7,269 nt of DNA from Flavobacterium psychrophilum (GTDB taxonomy: Bacteria; Bacteroidota; Bacteroidia; Flavobacteriales; Flavobacteriaceae). The DNA is taken from the NCBI GenBank assembly GCA_003243255.1, contig QFQM01000215.1, positions 1 to 7,269 of the forward strand, written 5' to 3'. Below are positions 1 to 6,539 of this stretch, piece by piece (positions within the stretch are counted from its first letter, which is position 1; every line of letters begins with the position of its first letter). The notes under the pieces are model-generated. The model was not told the DNA's origin. It saw only the letters and a list, made by a program, of their open reading frames with translations, and searched no databases. A program made the position numbers and the translations under genes.

Positions 1-16
1 TTTTTTTTTTTTTTTT
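1..16. repeat. Homopolymer T16 (A16 on minus strand) at window edge
   Basis: The window opens with sixteen T in a row, which reads as A16 on the minus strand directly after the TGA stop of the membrane sensor gene. The true length is unknown because the run touches the window edge. A tract this long is slippage-prone in replication and sequencing, and could also mark the end of an assembled contig. The stop codon lies before the run, so length changes in the run alone would not alter the protein as read here. Confidence 0.9.
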
Positions 17-717
17 CAATCCAACAGTTTTGACAGAGATTGTAGCTCTTCATTGGAAGACTTCAATTCTTCATTTGTCGATGTAACCTGATGATGAGCT
101 CTTTCCAATTCAAGGGCATAGCTGTTAATCAATGCACGAAATACCAGCAATTGGATTAAAACAGCTACGGCTGAGCAAAGTGAAATTACATTTTTGACCA
201 GTGGGTAAGGAACAGTGGGGTCAGCTATGAAAGGATATGACCTATCGTACCATGAATAAAAGCTGAAACAAATTAGTGCCCAAATGAAGCCGAGTAAAAT
301 AGAAGTAACATCCTCAAAAATAAGAATGGAAGAACAAGCAACCGCAACCAATATATATTCTGTTCCTGTCCGCCTGTCCGAAATAGCCAATACAACCACT
401 ACTATGGCCAGAAGAAAAACGGTAATACCTTTCGCCGTTCGGATTTTTTTTCGCGAATTCAACCAGAGCACCATTAGCAGAATGGGTACAAAAAGTAATC
501 CCTCAATTGCGCTGGTGGATCCAAGCAAAGTGAATATAGCAACAAAAAAAAGTACGATAAACGTGCAAATGAACGCAAATGCATTCATGGTGTATAGGCG
601 GATCTGCTGTTTATAGTCCATGAGTTCATCTGACCCCAGCCGGATTATTAAGTTCCAGTATTTCTTTATCGCCAATTTCACGGAATAGATGTTGTACGTT
701 GCAATTTGACTTGGCAT
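16..717 (-). CDS. Six-helix membrane sensor module, kinase domain absent (probably truncated histidine kinase)
   Basis: From the ATG at 717 the product is 233 residues; a TTG two codons upstream is an alternative start. After a short amphipathic N-terminus with charged DYKQQIR come about six hydrophobic helices: roughly residues 44-66, 71-86, 98-111, 118-135, 137-154 and 171-194. A C-terminal coiled coil from about 200 follows, rich in the heptad-like repeats NEELKSSNEELQSLSKLL. In Bacteroidota sensor kinases this pattern, membrane module then coiled coil, leads straight into a HisKA domain that usually begins with a phrase such as KLFSIIAHDLR. Here a TGA comes at exactly that point, followed by at least 16 A. 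I therefore read it as the sensing half of a histidine kinase whose catalytic half is lost, or is displaced to the left of the window. It could instead be a genuine short membrane protein that pairs with another kinase through the coiled coil. No clear ribosome binding site is seen. It is transcribed divergently from the receiver gene at 1259. Confidence 0.75.
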   Translation of the reverse strand: MPSQIATYNIYSVKLAIKKYWNLIIRLGSDELMDYKQQIRLYTMNAFAFICTFIVLFFVAIFTLLGSTSAIEGLLFVPILLMVLWLNSRKKIRTAKGITVFLLAIVVVVLAISDRRTGTEYILVAVACSSILIFEDVTSILLGFIWALICFSFYSWYDRSYPFIADPTVPYPLVKNVISLCSAVAVLIQLLVFRALINSYALELERAHHQVTSTNEELKSSNEELQSLSKLLD

Positions 718-1258
718 TAACAATCTAATACTTCTAAAGCTAGAATGGAACAGGCCTTCTACCCTTTATATTAGATAGATTCAAGCTTCGGCACGGCAGA
801 ATGGTGATCGGAAACGGTGGATAAAGCGGACAAATTGTGCCCTAGATACCACCTTGTTGGTCCTAATCCAAAAATAATCTACTTAAAAATTGCTAGCTGG
901 AGTGATCCCAATGTTCGTTCTCTTTCAACTGAGCCCTTTCACTTTTTTACTATATTACTTCGGTGTCGCCCATTCCTGCCACAACGCCTTCCCTGCATTT
1001 GGTTGTGGATTGGATAATCACATTGGAGATATTGATACAACTCTGTTAGAAGGTTGTTTTGATCATGCTTTTCAGAAATCGGTCTAGATCTTTGAGGATA
1101 GTTAGATTTCTTAATTTACCTTCTATCGAATTAAAAGCTCTGATTATAAGAATAAAAAAGTAAGTGTATTAATAAAAAAACATTAAACTGCATCTTAATA
1201 AGTAAATACTTCTTAATCCAAATAGTAACTTAATCGTGGTTAGGAATAATCCTTTGAT
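718..1258. other. Divergent spacer, no gene assigned
   Basis: This 541-base stretch separates two divergently transcribed genes and should hold both promoters. The part from about 1090 to 1258 is very AT-rich and stop-dense in all frames, as expected of a promoter region. The part from about 780 to 1087 is less AT-rich and has two overlapping plus-strand open frames, 66 and 65 codons long, with no ribosome binding site and no family I recognise. The minus-strand reading of the same DNA is broken by several stops. It may be an old coding remnant. A weak minus-strand match to the Bacteroidota -7 box (TATTTTTG) lies at 869-876, but I find no TTG at the expected -33 distance. Confidence 0.5.
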
Positions 1259-1660
1259 ATGATAAAACTTCCTTCCATACCTGATCCCTCACTTCCGATT
1301 TTTGGAAAGAAGATATTAATTGCCGAAGACGATGAAGTGAACGCAATGATTATTGGTCAGTTCGTTGAGGAACTTGGTGGCCAGGTATTAAAGGCAAGTG
1401 ATGGTAATGAAGCGGTCACAATTGCCGCTGCGCAGAAGCCAGACATTATCTTTATGGACATACACATGCCCTATTTTTCGGGTATTGAAGCAATTAAAAA
1501 ACTGCGCTCGGAAAATTTTATGGCCCCTAGAATATCTTTGTCTGCCTCTTCGCGTCTCCTTGAAAAACAACAGTCTTCCGATGCTGGTGCCACGGGTTTC
1601 TTAAACAAACCAGCCAAACGAGAATTGATCCATAAAATCCTATTGAAATATCTTGCTTGA
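1259..1660 (+). CDS. Stand-alone response regulator receiver (REC) protein
   Basis: The 133-residue product is a single receiver domain with a 15-residue leader and no output domain. The acidic pocket is E23-D24-D25 (AEDDE), the phospho-accepting aspartate is D67 in FMDIHMP, the conserved hydroxyl position is S95 (SLSAS), and the conserved lysine is K117 in NKPAKRE. All the key residues of a phosphorylatable receiver are therefore present. Its role is probably to accept phosphate from a histidine kinase and pass it to an Hpt protein or a protein partner. The ATG at 1259 is preceded by AGGA at 1242-1245, about 13 bases away, and by in-frame stops, so no longer protein is possible. It is closely paralogous to the receiver half of the Hpt-REC protein at 5189-5938, sharing about 65 of 118 aligned residues by hand count, and the similarity reaches into the linker. 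It faces the receiver-less kinase at 1834-4743 tail to tail (173 bases apart), which makes that kinase a natural partner. Confidence 0.93.
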   Translation: MIKLPSIPDPSLPIFGKKILIAEDDEVNAMIIGQFVEELGGQVLKASDGNEAVTIAAAQKPDIIFMDIHMPYFSGIEAIKKLRSENFMAPRISLSASSRLLEKQQSSDAGATGFLNKPAKRELIHKILLKYLA

Positions 1661-1833
1661 TCTGTGTAGTAGCGATATTAGATAATCTCATATCCTTTAA
1701 ATTGATCCCAAAGCGAGAATAGTGTTCACATCTGCAGAAAGCTTTCAGAATTCATTATTTCCTCTGCAACCTAGGTAGATCACATAAAAAAGTAATCCCG
1801 TCCCAATCATCCTTCTTGAAGCAAATCTAGCCT
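1661..1833. other. Convergent spacer between receiver and kinase genes
   Basis: This 173-base gap lies between two gene 3' ends that point at each other. It should hold their terminators, but I see no convincing hairpin followed by a U-tract. The best features are a small perfect palindrome GAAAGCTTTC near 1737-1746 and a minus-strand T6 run near 1785-1790 that has no adjacent stem. Nothing else is evident. Confidence 0.4.
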
Positions 1834-4743
1834 TCATTGTCCATTGGTAAGCCTAGGAATGAAGAAGCGAAAACTACTTCCTCTGCCGGGTTCTGACGTT
1901 AATTCAATTGTCCCCCCCCAGAGCTCGATCAATTTTTTACAAATCGAAAGCCCTAAACCAATACCTCCCTTTGAACGGCTTAACCCCTCATGAGCTTGAC
2001 GGAAAGGTTCAAATATATAGGCTTGTTGCTCCTTGGGAATACCAATACCTGTGTCGGTAATGGTAACGGTAATGCGCTCCCTGTCTTCTGCCACAATTAG
2101 TTTTACCGTTCCCTGATTGGTAAACTTGATGGAATTCTTCATCAGATTGCTTACCACTTGCTTCAAATGGATAATGTCCACTGCTATCTCCACATCTGTT
2201 GAAAGGAGATTCTCCAAGCTCACTTCTATTTCTTTCGATTTTAATGAAAGATCTTCGGACAGAGATAAGAATGTAGATTGAAAAAAATCGTATACGTTAA
2301 TCAAAACTGGAAAAGACTTTATCTCTCCGGTCTCTAAACTTGCCATATCCAATAGTGAATCGATGATATTTTGCAGATCGATGGTTCGTCTTTTTATGAT
2401 ATCAAGATATTCAGTGCGTTTTGATTCCGACAGGTTTACATTCTCAAGAATTTCGGCAAACCCTTGTATTCCTTGCAACGGTGTTCGTACCTCATGAGAG
2501 AGGTTGCCAAGAAAAATAGTTTTTAGCCGGTTAGCCCGTTCGGCTTCTTCTTTCGCGATTCGCAGGCTCTCTTCAAAACGTTTTTGAAAATTAATATCCT
2601 GAAACGTTCCATAAATTCTTACACATTTCCCGTCGCGAAATTCGGCCTGTCCAATGGCGCGCACCCATGTTTCATTTCCCTTGGCGGTAGTGAGCTGTAG
2701 CTGTAAATCAAATGGCCGACCAAAATGGATGGAATCATATATGGCCTGTGCAATTTGCTCGCGTGAATTTCCCTGTTTATAAAAATTAACTCCAGAATTC
2801 AATTGTGGTTGAAAATCAGGATCCACTTCGTGAATCGCACGAGTGATGTCTGACCAATACACTTTTTCTACTATCAAATCAACTTCCCATCCTCCCACAC
2901 GAGAAATTGAACTCGTCTGCTGCAGTATTTCTTTTGTCCGAGTCAATTCAGCTTCTGCATCAAGGCGTTTTGTTATTTCCCGGTAATGCCACAACTGCCC
3001 TTTGTTTTTTCCGTCGGACCGGATAGGAATAAAATCTCGTTCCAGTATTCTTCCATCCGCCATATAAATTTGTTCGTTGAGCACCTTCGCTTTTTCCGAG
3101 AGAATTTTGTTGATCCGGACAGGGAATTCCTCTGGATTTTTAAAAAGGTATTTTACATGCTCAGCGGTTTGGGAACAATCAACGTACATAAGTTGAGCCG
3201 GCTTTTCCGGAATGTTAAAGAGCTCACAAAATCGTTCGTTCACCAATTGAATATGTCGTGATTCGTCCTCCACCAATACTCCACCTTCCAGATTTTCCAC
3301 TAAAACTGTTTGTGTTTGAAAAGAATCATGTAAGGCTTTTTCAGTAAGCTTTCGTGATGTGATATCCGTGATTAGTGCTGTGCAGCGAATATTTTTAGAT
3401 CCTTTCTCCTTAATTGGATTTAACCTGGCCAGATAAAACCGAGGCGTATCTGAAAAAATATCCTCTATTTCGATCGTGCGTATCTCTCCGGTTGTTAACA
3501 CCTCATCATATAAACGTTGCGCCTCCGTGGCAAACTCAGGTGCATGGGCAAAAGCAGCAGCAATGGTTTTTCCAATAAAAGAGGATACGGGCATGAATAG
3601 CTTGCGTTCATCTCTGCACCACAAATTTTTAAAACAGGCACGTTCGTCAAATTCGACAACAAAATCATCCATGGAAGAGATAATCATTTGCAGTTCATCC
3701 TGTATTTGCTTCTGTTTAAATTCAAGCTTACGCCACTCGGTAACATCTTGTGCACAACCTAAAACATAAGGTTCTGCAGCTCCTTCTTGAATAAGGGTGT
3801 TTTTAAAGAAGAATATACGTTTTCCTCCAAGCTTGGTCATTATCGTCATAAAGCCTTCAAACGTCTTATGCTCTTTAATATGCTCGAGGTAAAACTGGTA
3901 GTCAGGGTGAAATTCAGTCGGTAGAAGAATGGAGATATTTTTCTTTTGTATCTCCTCAGGTTCATAGCCAATGATGGCGGCTCCAGGTCTATTAACGGTT
4001 AGTAAATTTCCTTCCAGATCATGTGTACAAATCAACACCTTGCTTTGCTCCACCAAATTGCGATAGCGGTTTTCACTGTCGAGCAACTGACTCTTTATCT
4101 TCTTTTCAGAAACCAGGTTGGCTTCCCTGATCTTGTTTAATTTGGCGAGTTCATTTTGAACAAAAATATCTTTGTCTGCTTTCAATTTTGCCAGTATAAA
4201 GAGAATTGAAATAACCAAAGTGAGATTAAGCCCCAAGAGAACCGTCGAAATTTCGGCCGTCATTGATTCAGGTTTCTGGGTTATAAAATAGGGATCAAGC
4301 CAAAACCAGGTTAAGGTAAGCGTCAGAAAAAGAAAAAGGCATTGATAAACGAATCCGTCATAAAGAAGTATGATAGAACCGAACAATCCAAGAACAGCCC
4401 AAATCATGACACACCCCGAAGCAACGTATCCACCCAGTTGCCATTGTAGAAGAAATGGCAGTAGCATACTGATTATAATCTGATAAAGTCTTGCTGCCGA
4501 AAATCGCTTATGAACGCTAAACAGAAGAATGTTAATTGACGAAAGTAAAATGTATGAAAAAGGAATCAAGGCACTGGTAAAAAGATGGAGATATGACAAT
4601 AGACTTCCCCATATCAATCCACCCAATGACATCAGCACAGCTAGGTAAACCATGAGATTTTTTGCTGATTTCAACAAATCAGAATCGGTGGCGGTAACAC
4701 CGATTGAATCCAGTCTCTTAACTATTCTTTGCAATGGAATCAT
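1834..4743 (-). CDS. Membrane histidine kinase with four PAS-like domains, no receiver
   Basis: This 969-residue kinase begins with six predicted membrane helices at roughly 30-52, 55-77, 86-104, 106-125, 128-147 and 163-186. A coiled coil (about 190-222) leads to four successive PAS-type sensor units at roughly 223-340, 345-465, 470-590 and 600-720; the last has the PAS_3-like ending YGTFQDI. A signalling helix (KEEAERANRLKTIFLGN) enters the HisKA domain, with the phospho-accepting H750 in LSHEVRTPLQG. The ATPase domain has the N-box QVVSNLMKNSIKFT (N870), the G1 box DTGIGIP (D897), the F-box IFEPFRQ and the G2 box GGIGLGLSI. The protein ends just after the ATPase fold, so unlike many large Bacteroidota kinases it has no fused receiver and must act on a separate one. 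The receiver at 1259 and the Hpt-REC at 5189 are the obvious candidates. The start is the ATG at 4743; the upstream site is only a weak purine stretch (AAAAGAGA). A G8 tract lies in codons 942-944. Confidence 0.97.
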   Translation of the reverse strand: MIPLQRIVKRLDSIGVTATDSDLLKSAKNLMVYLAVLMSLGGLIWGSLLSYLHLFTSALIPFSYILLSSINILLFSVHKRFSAARLYQIIISMLLPFLLQWQLGGYVASGCVMIWAVLGLFGSIILLYDGFVYQCLFLFLTLTLTWFWLDPYFITQKPESMTAEISTVLLGLNLTLVISILFILAKLKADKDIFVQNELAKLNKIREANLVSEKKIKSQLLDSENRYRNLVEQSKVLICTHDLEGNLLTVNRPGAAIIGYEPEEIQKKNISILLPTEFHPDYQFYLEHIKEHKTFEGFMTIMTKLGGKRIFFFKNTLIQEGAAEPYVLGCAQDVTEWRKLEFKQKQIQDELQMIISSMDDFVVEFDERACFKNLWCRDERKLFMPVSSFIGKTIAAAFAHAPEFATEAQRLYDEVLTTGEIRTIEIEDIFSDTPRFYLARLNPIKEKGSKNIRCTALITDITSRKLTEKALHDSFQTQTVLVENLEGGVLVEDESRHIQLVNERFCELFNIPEKPAQLMYVDCSQTAEHVKYLFKNPEEFPVRINKILSEKAKVLNEQIYMADGRILERDFIPIRSDGKNKGQLWHYREITKRLDAEAELTRTKEILQQTSSISRVGGWEVDLIVEKVYWSDITRAIHEVDPDFQPQLNSGVNFYKQGNSREQIAQAIYDSIHFGRPFDLQLQLTTAKGNETWVRAIGQAEFRDGKCVRIYGTFQDINFQKRFEESLRIAKEEAERANRLKTIFLGNLSHEVRTPLQGIQGFAEILENVNLSESKRTEYLDIIKRRTIDLQNIIDSLLDMASLETGEIKSFPVLINVYDFFQSTFLSLSEDLSLKSKEIEVSLENLLSTDVEIAVDIIHLKQVVSNLMKNSIKFTNQGTVKLIVAEDRERITVTITDTGIGIPKEQQAYIFEPFRQAHEGLSRSKGGIGLGLSICKKLIELWGGTIELTSEPGRGSSFRFFIPRLTNGQ
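1912..1919 (-). repeat. G8 homopolymer inside the kinase ATPase domain
   Basis: Eight C on the plus strand (eight G in the gene) encode the W-G-G turn at residues 942-944, using the codons TGG GGG GGG. GGG is a costly glycine choice in a moderately AT-rich gene. Loss or gain of one G would shift the frame and replace the last 25 residues, including the final strands of the ATPase fold. Runs of this kind act as phase-variable contingency sites in other bacteria; whether this one varies cannot be seen from a single sequence. Confidence 0.85.
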
Positions 4744-5157
4744 GCTTATTTTTTAAATCTCTTTTACAGCTGGCAATAGAATCGCTGAACGTGCTGCCGT
4801 CCATCAAGTTCGACTTAGCGGATCGCTCACTTCCCATTGCTAATCATTTTTTTAAATCGCAAGGCAAGTTCCTCTACCATACACGATTAACGGCTTATAC
4901 TTTTGTGAACGTGACGTAAAAGCTTAAAATATATCCATTTTCGGTTTCAATATCCATACGCGTGAGAGCGAAATTCTTTTTCAAATTCAATTTCTTAAAA
5001 TCACCGACCGATTTAATGCAACCCTTAATGGTAAACGTCTGCTTTGAGCGTTTGACGGTAAGTTATTCTCCTGCCGAAGCTGGATTCGCTTACCAGATAG
5101 ATTGCCATATAGCTTCATCCGTCTTCCGGTGGTGCAAAGGGGATATATTTTTTAATC
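4744..5157. other. Spacer between kinase and Hpt-REC genes, one unassigned open frame
   Basis: This stretch separates two genes on the minus strand and should contain the kinase promoter, but I find no TTG/TANNTTTG pair on that strand. It holds one stop-to-stop minus-strand frame of 55 codons (about 4898-5062, ending with TAA at 4895-4897). Its translation looks protein-like, with TFTIKGCIKSVGDFKKLN and MDIETENGYILSFYVTFTKV. The only ATG opens a 20-residue piece, and I recognise no family. The 80-codon plus-strand frame starting with GTG at 4962 runs antisense over it and into the 3' end of the Hpt-REC gene, so it is unlikely to be real. The stretch may be a decayed small gene or noncoding leader. 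Confidence 0.35.
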
Positions 5158-5184
5158 AAAAAGGATGGGACTACCTAATCCCAT
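5158..5184 (-). terminator. Intrinsic terminator of the Hpt-REC gene
   Basis: On the minus strand a perfect 6-bp stem, ATGGGA pairing with TCCCAT around an 8-base loop (arms 5179-5184 and 5165-5170), starts four bases after the stop codon. It is followed two bases later by T5 (5158-5162). Stem plus U-tract directly after a gene is the classical Rho-independent layout. The stem is short and only half GC, so efficiency may be modest. It implies that the downstream kinase gene has its own promoter or is reached by readthrough. Confidence 0.6.
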
Positions 5185-5188
5185 GGAT

Positions 5189-5938
5189 CTACGCATTGAG
5201 ATAGGTAAAAAGAGCTTTTTTGATTGACTCCCGCTTCGCTGGTTTTATCAAAAAATCGTTGGCTCCTGCCTCAATTGAATTTTTCCTTTCGTCAAGTCGC
5301 GTGGAAGCTGAAAGGGAAATAATAGGGCACGTCAGGCCTCTGTTTCTTAATTCACGAATGGCATCCAGGCCGCTGAAGAATGGCATGTGGACATCCATAA
5401 AAATCATATCCGGTGATTTTTCCAAGGCGAGTTTGATAGCCTGGTTTCCATCGTTCGCAATGAGCACAGTGGCTCCGTTTTCCTTTATAAAAAGCTCAAA
5501 AACCATCGCATTAATTTCATCATCCTCTGCGACCAATACCAGTTTACCCGCAAGCGGGAATGCATCGTTCATTTTTTCTATCGGTGGTATATAAAACCGG
5601 CTTACTTTCAATTCGGCTATTATCTCTTCGTTGATTTGCTCAAACCTCCCTATTGTTAGAGTATGATCCATCTTGTTTTTCATACTCAATTCCGATTCCC
5701 AATTCGTGAGTTCTTCTGTAACACCGTCCAGGCCAATGTATCCGTAGCGTGTCTTTACTTTGTGTACAAGTTCAGACGCTTCTTTTAAATTTCCATCTTG
5801 AATATGCTTGCGGATTTCTTCAAAGTGAGTAGGGGTTTCATCCATAAATACACGCACCATTTCACCCACCTTTTTCCGATCATCGCCAAGCAGAGATAAC
5901 AAATTCTCCAGCTCAATATGAATAAGTTGCTTCAACAT
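5189..5938 (-). CDS. Hpt-REC fusion phosphorelay protein
   Basis: The 249-residue protein joins an N-terminal histidine phosphotransfer domain (about 1-112) to a C-terminal receiver (about 131-249). In the Hpt part the pattern F31-x2-E34-T35 and the helix LVHKVKTRYGYIGL give the phospho-accepting H59 with K60 and K62 beside it; this is a Bacteroidota-style Hpt motif. The receiver has acidic residues E138-D139-D140, phospho-acceptor D182 in FMDVHMP, hydroxyl S210 (SLSAS) and K232 (IKPAKRE). A short linker (IPPIEKMNDAFP) connects them. It can plausibly take phosphate on its receiver or Hpt and shuttle it to another receiver; no output domain is present. The ATG at 5938 is preceded by AGGA about 13 bases upstream and a promoter at 5974-6003. 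A hairpin terminator follows the stop, so it appears to be a single-gene unit upstream of, and co-directional with, the kinase. Domain order Hpt then REC is less common than REC then Hpt. Confidence 0.94.
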   Translation of the reverse strand: MLKQLIHIELENLLSLLGDDRKKVGEMVRVFMDETPTHFEEIRKHIQDGNLKEASELVHKVKTRYGYIGLDGVTEELTNWESELSMKNKMDHTLTIGRFEQINEEIIAELKVSRFYIPPIEKMNDAFPLAGKLVLVAEDDEINAMVFELFIKENGATVLIANDGNQAIKLALEKSPDMIFMDVHMPFFSGLDAIRELRNRGLTCPIISLSASTRLDERKNSIEAGANDFLIKPAKRESIKKALFTYLNA

Positions 5939-5973
5939 AAGTTGATTTCTTTTCCTACAACATTACTAAAACT

Positions 5974-6003
5974 CAAAATTAGCTCCAAAGACTCAAAAGC
6001 CAA
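5974..6003 (-). promoter_or_regulatory. Bacteroidota-type promoter for the Hpt-REC gene
   Basis: Reading the minus strand, TTG (6003-6001) is followed after exactly 19 bases by TAATTTTG (5981-5974), which matches the Bacteroidota housekeeping sigma consensus TTG-N19-21-TANNTTTG. Transcription should start about seven bases further on, near 5966, leaving a leader of about 28 bases before the ATG at 5938. Spacing, consensus and distance to the gene all agree, but the boxes are short and no experiment backs this. Confidence 0.6.
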
Positions 6004-6145
6004 TCTCTAATTTCGTTCTCTTTTATGGTGATTTCTACCATTTATAACCAGGTTCCTCCGAGTCAAAAAGCCGGTCCTTCCTAATATTACACTGTAGCGA
6101 TAAGGCTCATTAGCTTATATCCATTAAAATATCTGCAAATACTAG
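6004..6145. other. Spacer, nothing recognised
   Basis: This stretch upstream of the Hpt-REC promoter is AT-rich and stop-dense in all frames. I see no operator-like repeat, RNA gene or coding frame in it. Confidence 0.4.
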
Positions 6146-6497
6146 CGTCATAAATGTTCCGAGATAGAGGATTTAATTAACACTACCATCAACTCAGCAT
6201 CAAATAAAGATGAATACTTTAACACACCTTTATTGAGGCCGCATATTCCGAAAGCTGATTTTTTAATGAAGGAGAATGCTGATTGTAACGAATGCCTGGC
6301 TTGACCTGTACCTGGCTTCATTCCCTTCCCTCCATGGAATACGTTCCGTACTTCATGACGAATTGACAAAAGCCTTAGCAAAATTTAACGCATGGCACAC
6401 GGACATCATGGAATTTATTAATGGAGCAGACTTAACATTTTTAAAACAAGGTTGGGTAATGATTTGAAAAAGTACAGTGAATCGCGCACTGTTGCCA
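6146..6497 (+). pseudogene. Decayed hypothetical protein gene interrupted by the group II intron
   Basis: Three pieces in two plus-strand frames read as protein-like sequence one after another. Piece one (6146-6304, 52 codons, no good start) includes EIEDLINTTINSASNKDEYF and LRPHIPKADFLMKENADCN. Piece two, in another frame (about 6276-6467), includes WLDLYLASFPSLHGIRSVLH and LTKALAKFNAWHTDIMEFIN. Piece three returns to the first frame (about 6455-6497) with GNDLKKYSESRTVAS and runs to the intron boundary. The simplest reading is one old gene with two frame changes, cut by the intron. The ATG at 6276 has AAGGAG only one base away, too close to be a good ribosome site. The antisense strand also has open frames of similar length, so the coding strand is not certain. 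I do not recognise the family. Confidence 0.28.
6467..6492 (-). terminator. Possible hairpin plus T-run just outside the intron 3' end
   Basis: On the minus strand a perfect 6-bp stem, ACAGTG with CACTGT around seven bases (6492-6474), is followed two bases later by T5 (6471-6467). It looks like a small intrinsic terminator located five bases downstream of the group II intron 3' splice boundary. It may end transcripts coming out of the intron, or may be a chance palindrome in the interrupted gene. Confidence 0.35.
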
Positions 6498-6498
6498 G

Positions 6499-6539
6499 TC
6501 GAGTAGGTAAAGGGGAGTTGCACCCCTAAACCTCTCACA
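6499..6539 (-). ncRNA. Group II intron domain VI and 3' end
   Basis: After domain V the minus strand reads a short joiner and then a stem: GG at 6531-6530, GGGG at about 6525-6522, a loop containing TGCAACT, CCCC, then TTTACC. The element ends in CTACTCGAC. Position directly after domain V, length of about 40 bases and the final AC match domain VI and the 3' splice site of bacterial group II introns. I cannot fix the branch-point adenosine by eye. Confidence 0.7.

Noticed and set aside
1..16. A16 run as a phase-variable switch for the membrane sensor gene
   Set aside because: The TGA stop lies before the run in the reading direction, so slippage in the run cannot change the protein end as read here.
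802..829. IS21-type repeated end sequence
   Set aside because: The two loose repeats share only part of the expected pattern and no transposase remnant borders them, so I do not annotate an element.
869..876. TATTTTTG on the minus strand as the promoter of the sensor gene
   Set aside because: It matches TANNTTTG, but no TTG lies 19-21 bases upstream and the leader would be about 145 bases. In AT-rich DNA this is likely chance.
817..1087. Two overlapping plus-strand open frames of 66 and 65 codons
   Set aside because: They have no ribosome binding site, rely on GTG or TTG starts, overlap each other in different frames and give translations with no family resemblance. I treat them as chance or remnant frames.
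1737..1746. Palindrome GAAAGCTTTC as a terminator between the convergent genes
   Set aside because: It has no loop bases and no T-run follows on either strand.
4898..4905. TACTTTTG on the plus strand as a -7 box
   Set aside because: There is no TTG at the right distance and no plus-strand gene downstream.
4962..5204. 80-codon plus-strand frame starting with GTG
   Set aside because: It is antisense to a protein-like minus-strand frame, crosses the terminator hairpin and overlaps the 3' end of the Hpt-receiver gene.
6148..6538. Minus-strand frames of 77 and 61 codons
   Set aside because: One runs across the intron 3' boundary and domain VI, and both mirror the more natural-looking plus-strand frames. 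They are probably antisense shadows, although the strand choice is not certain.
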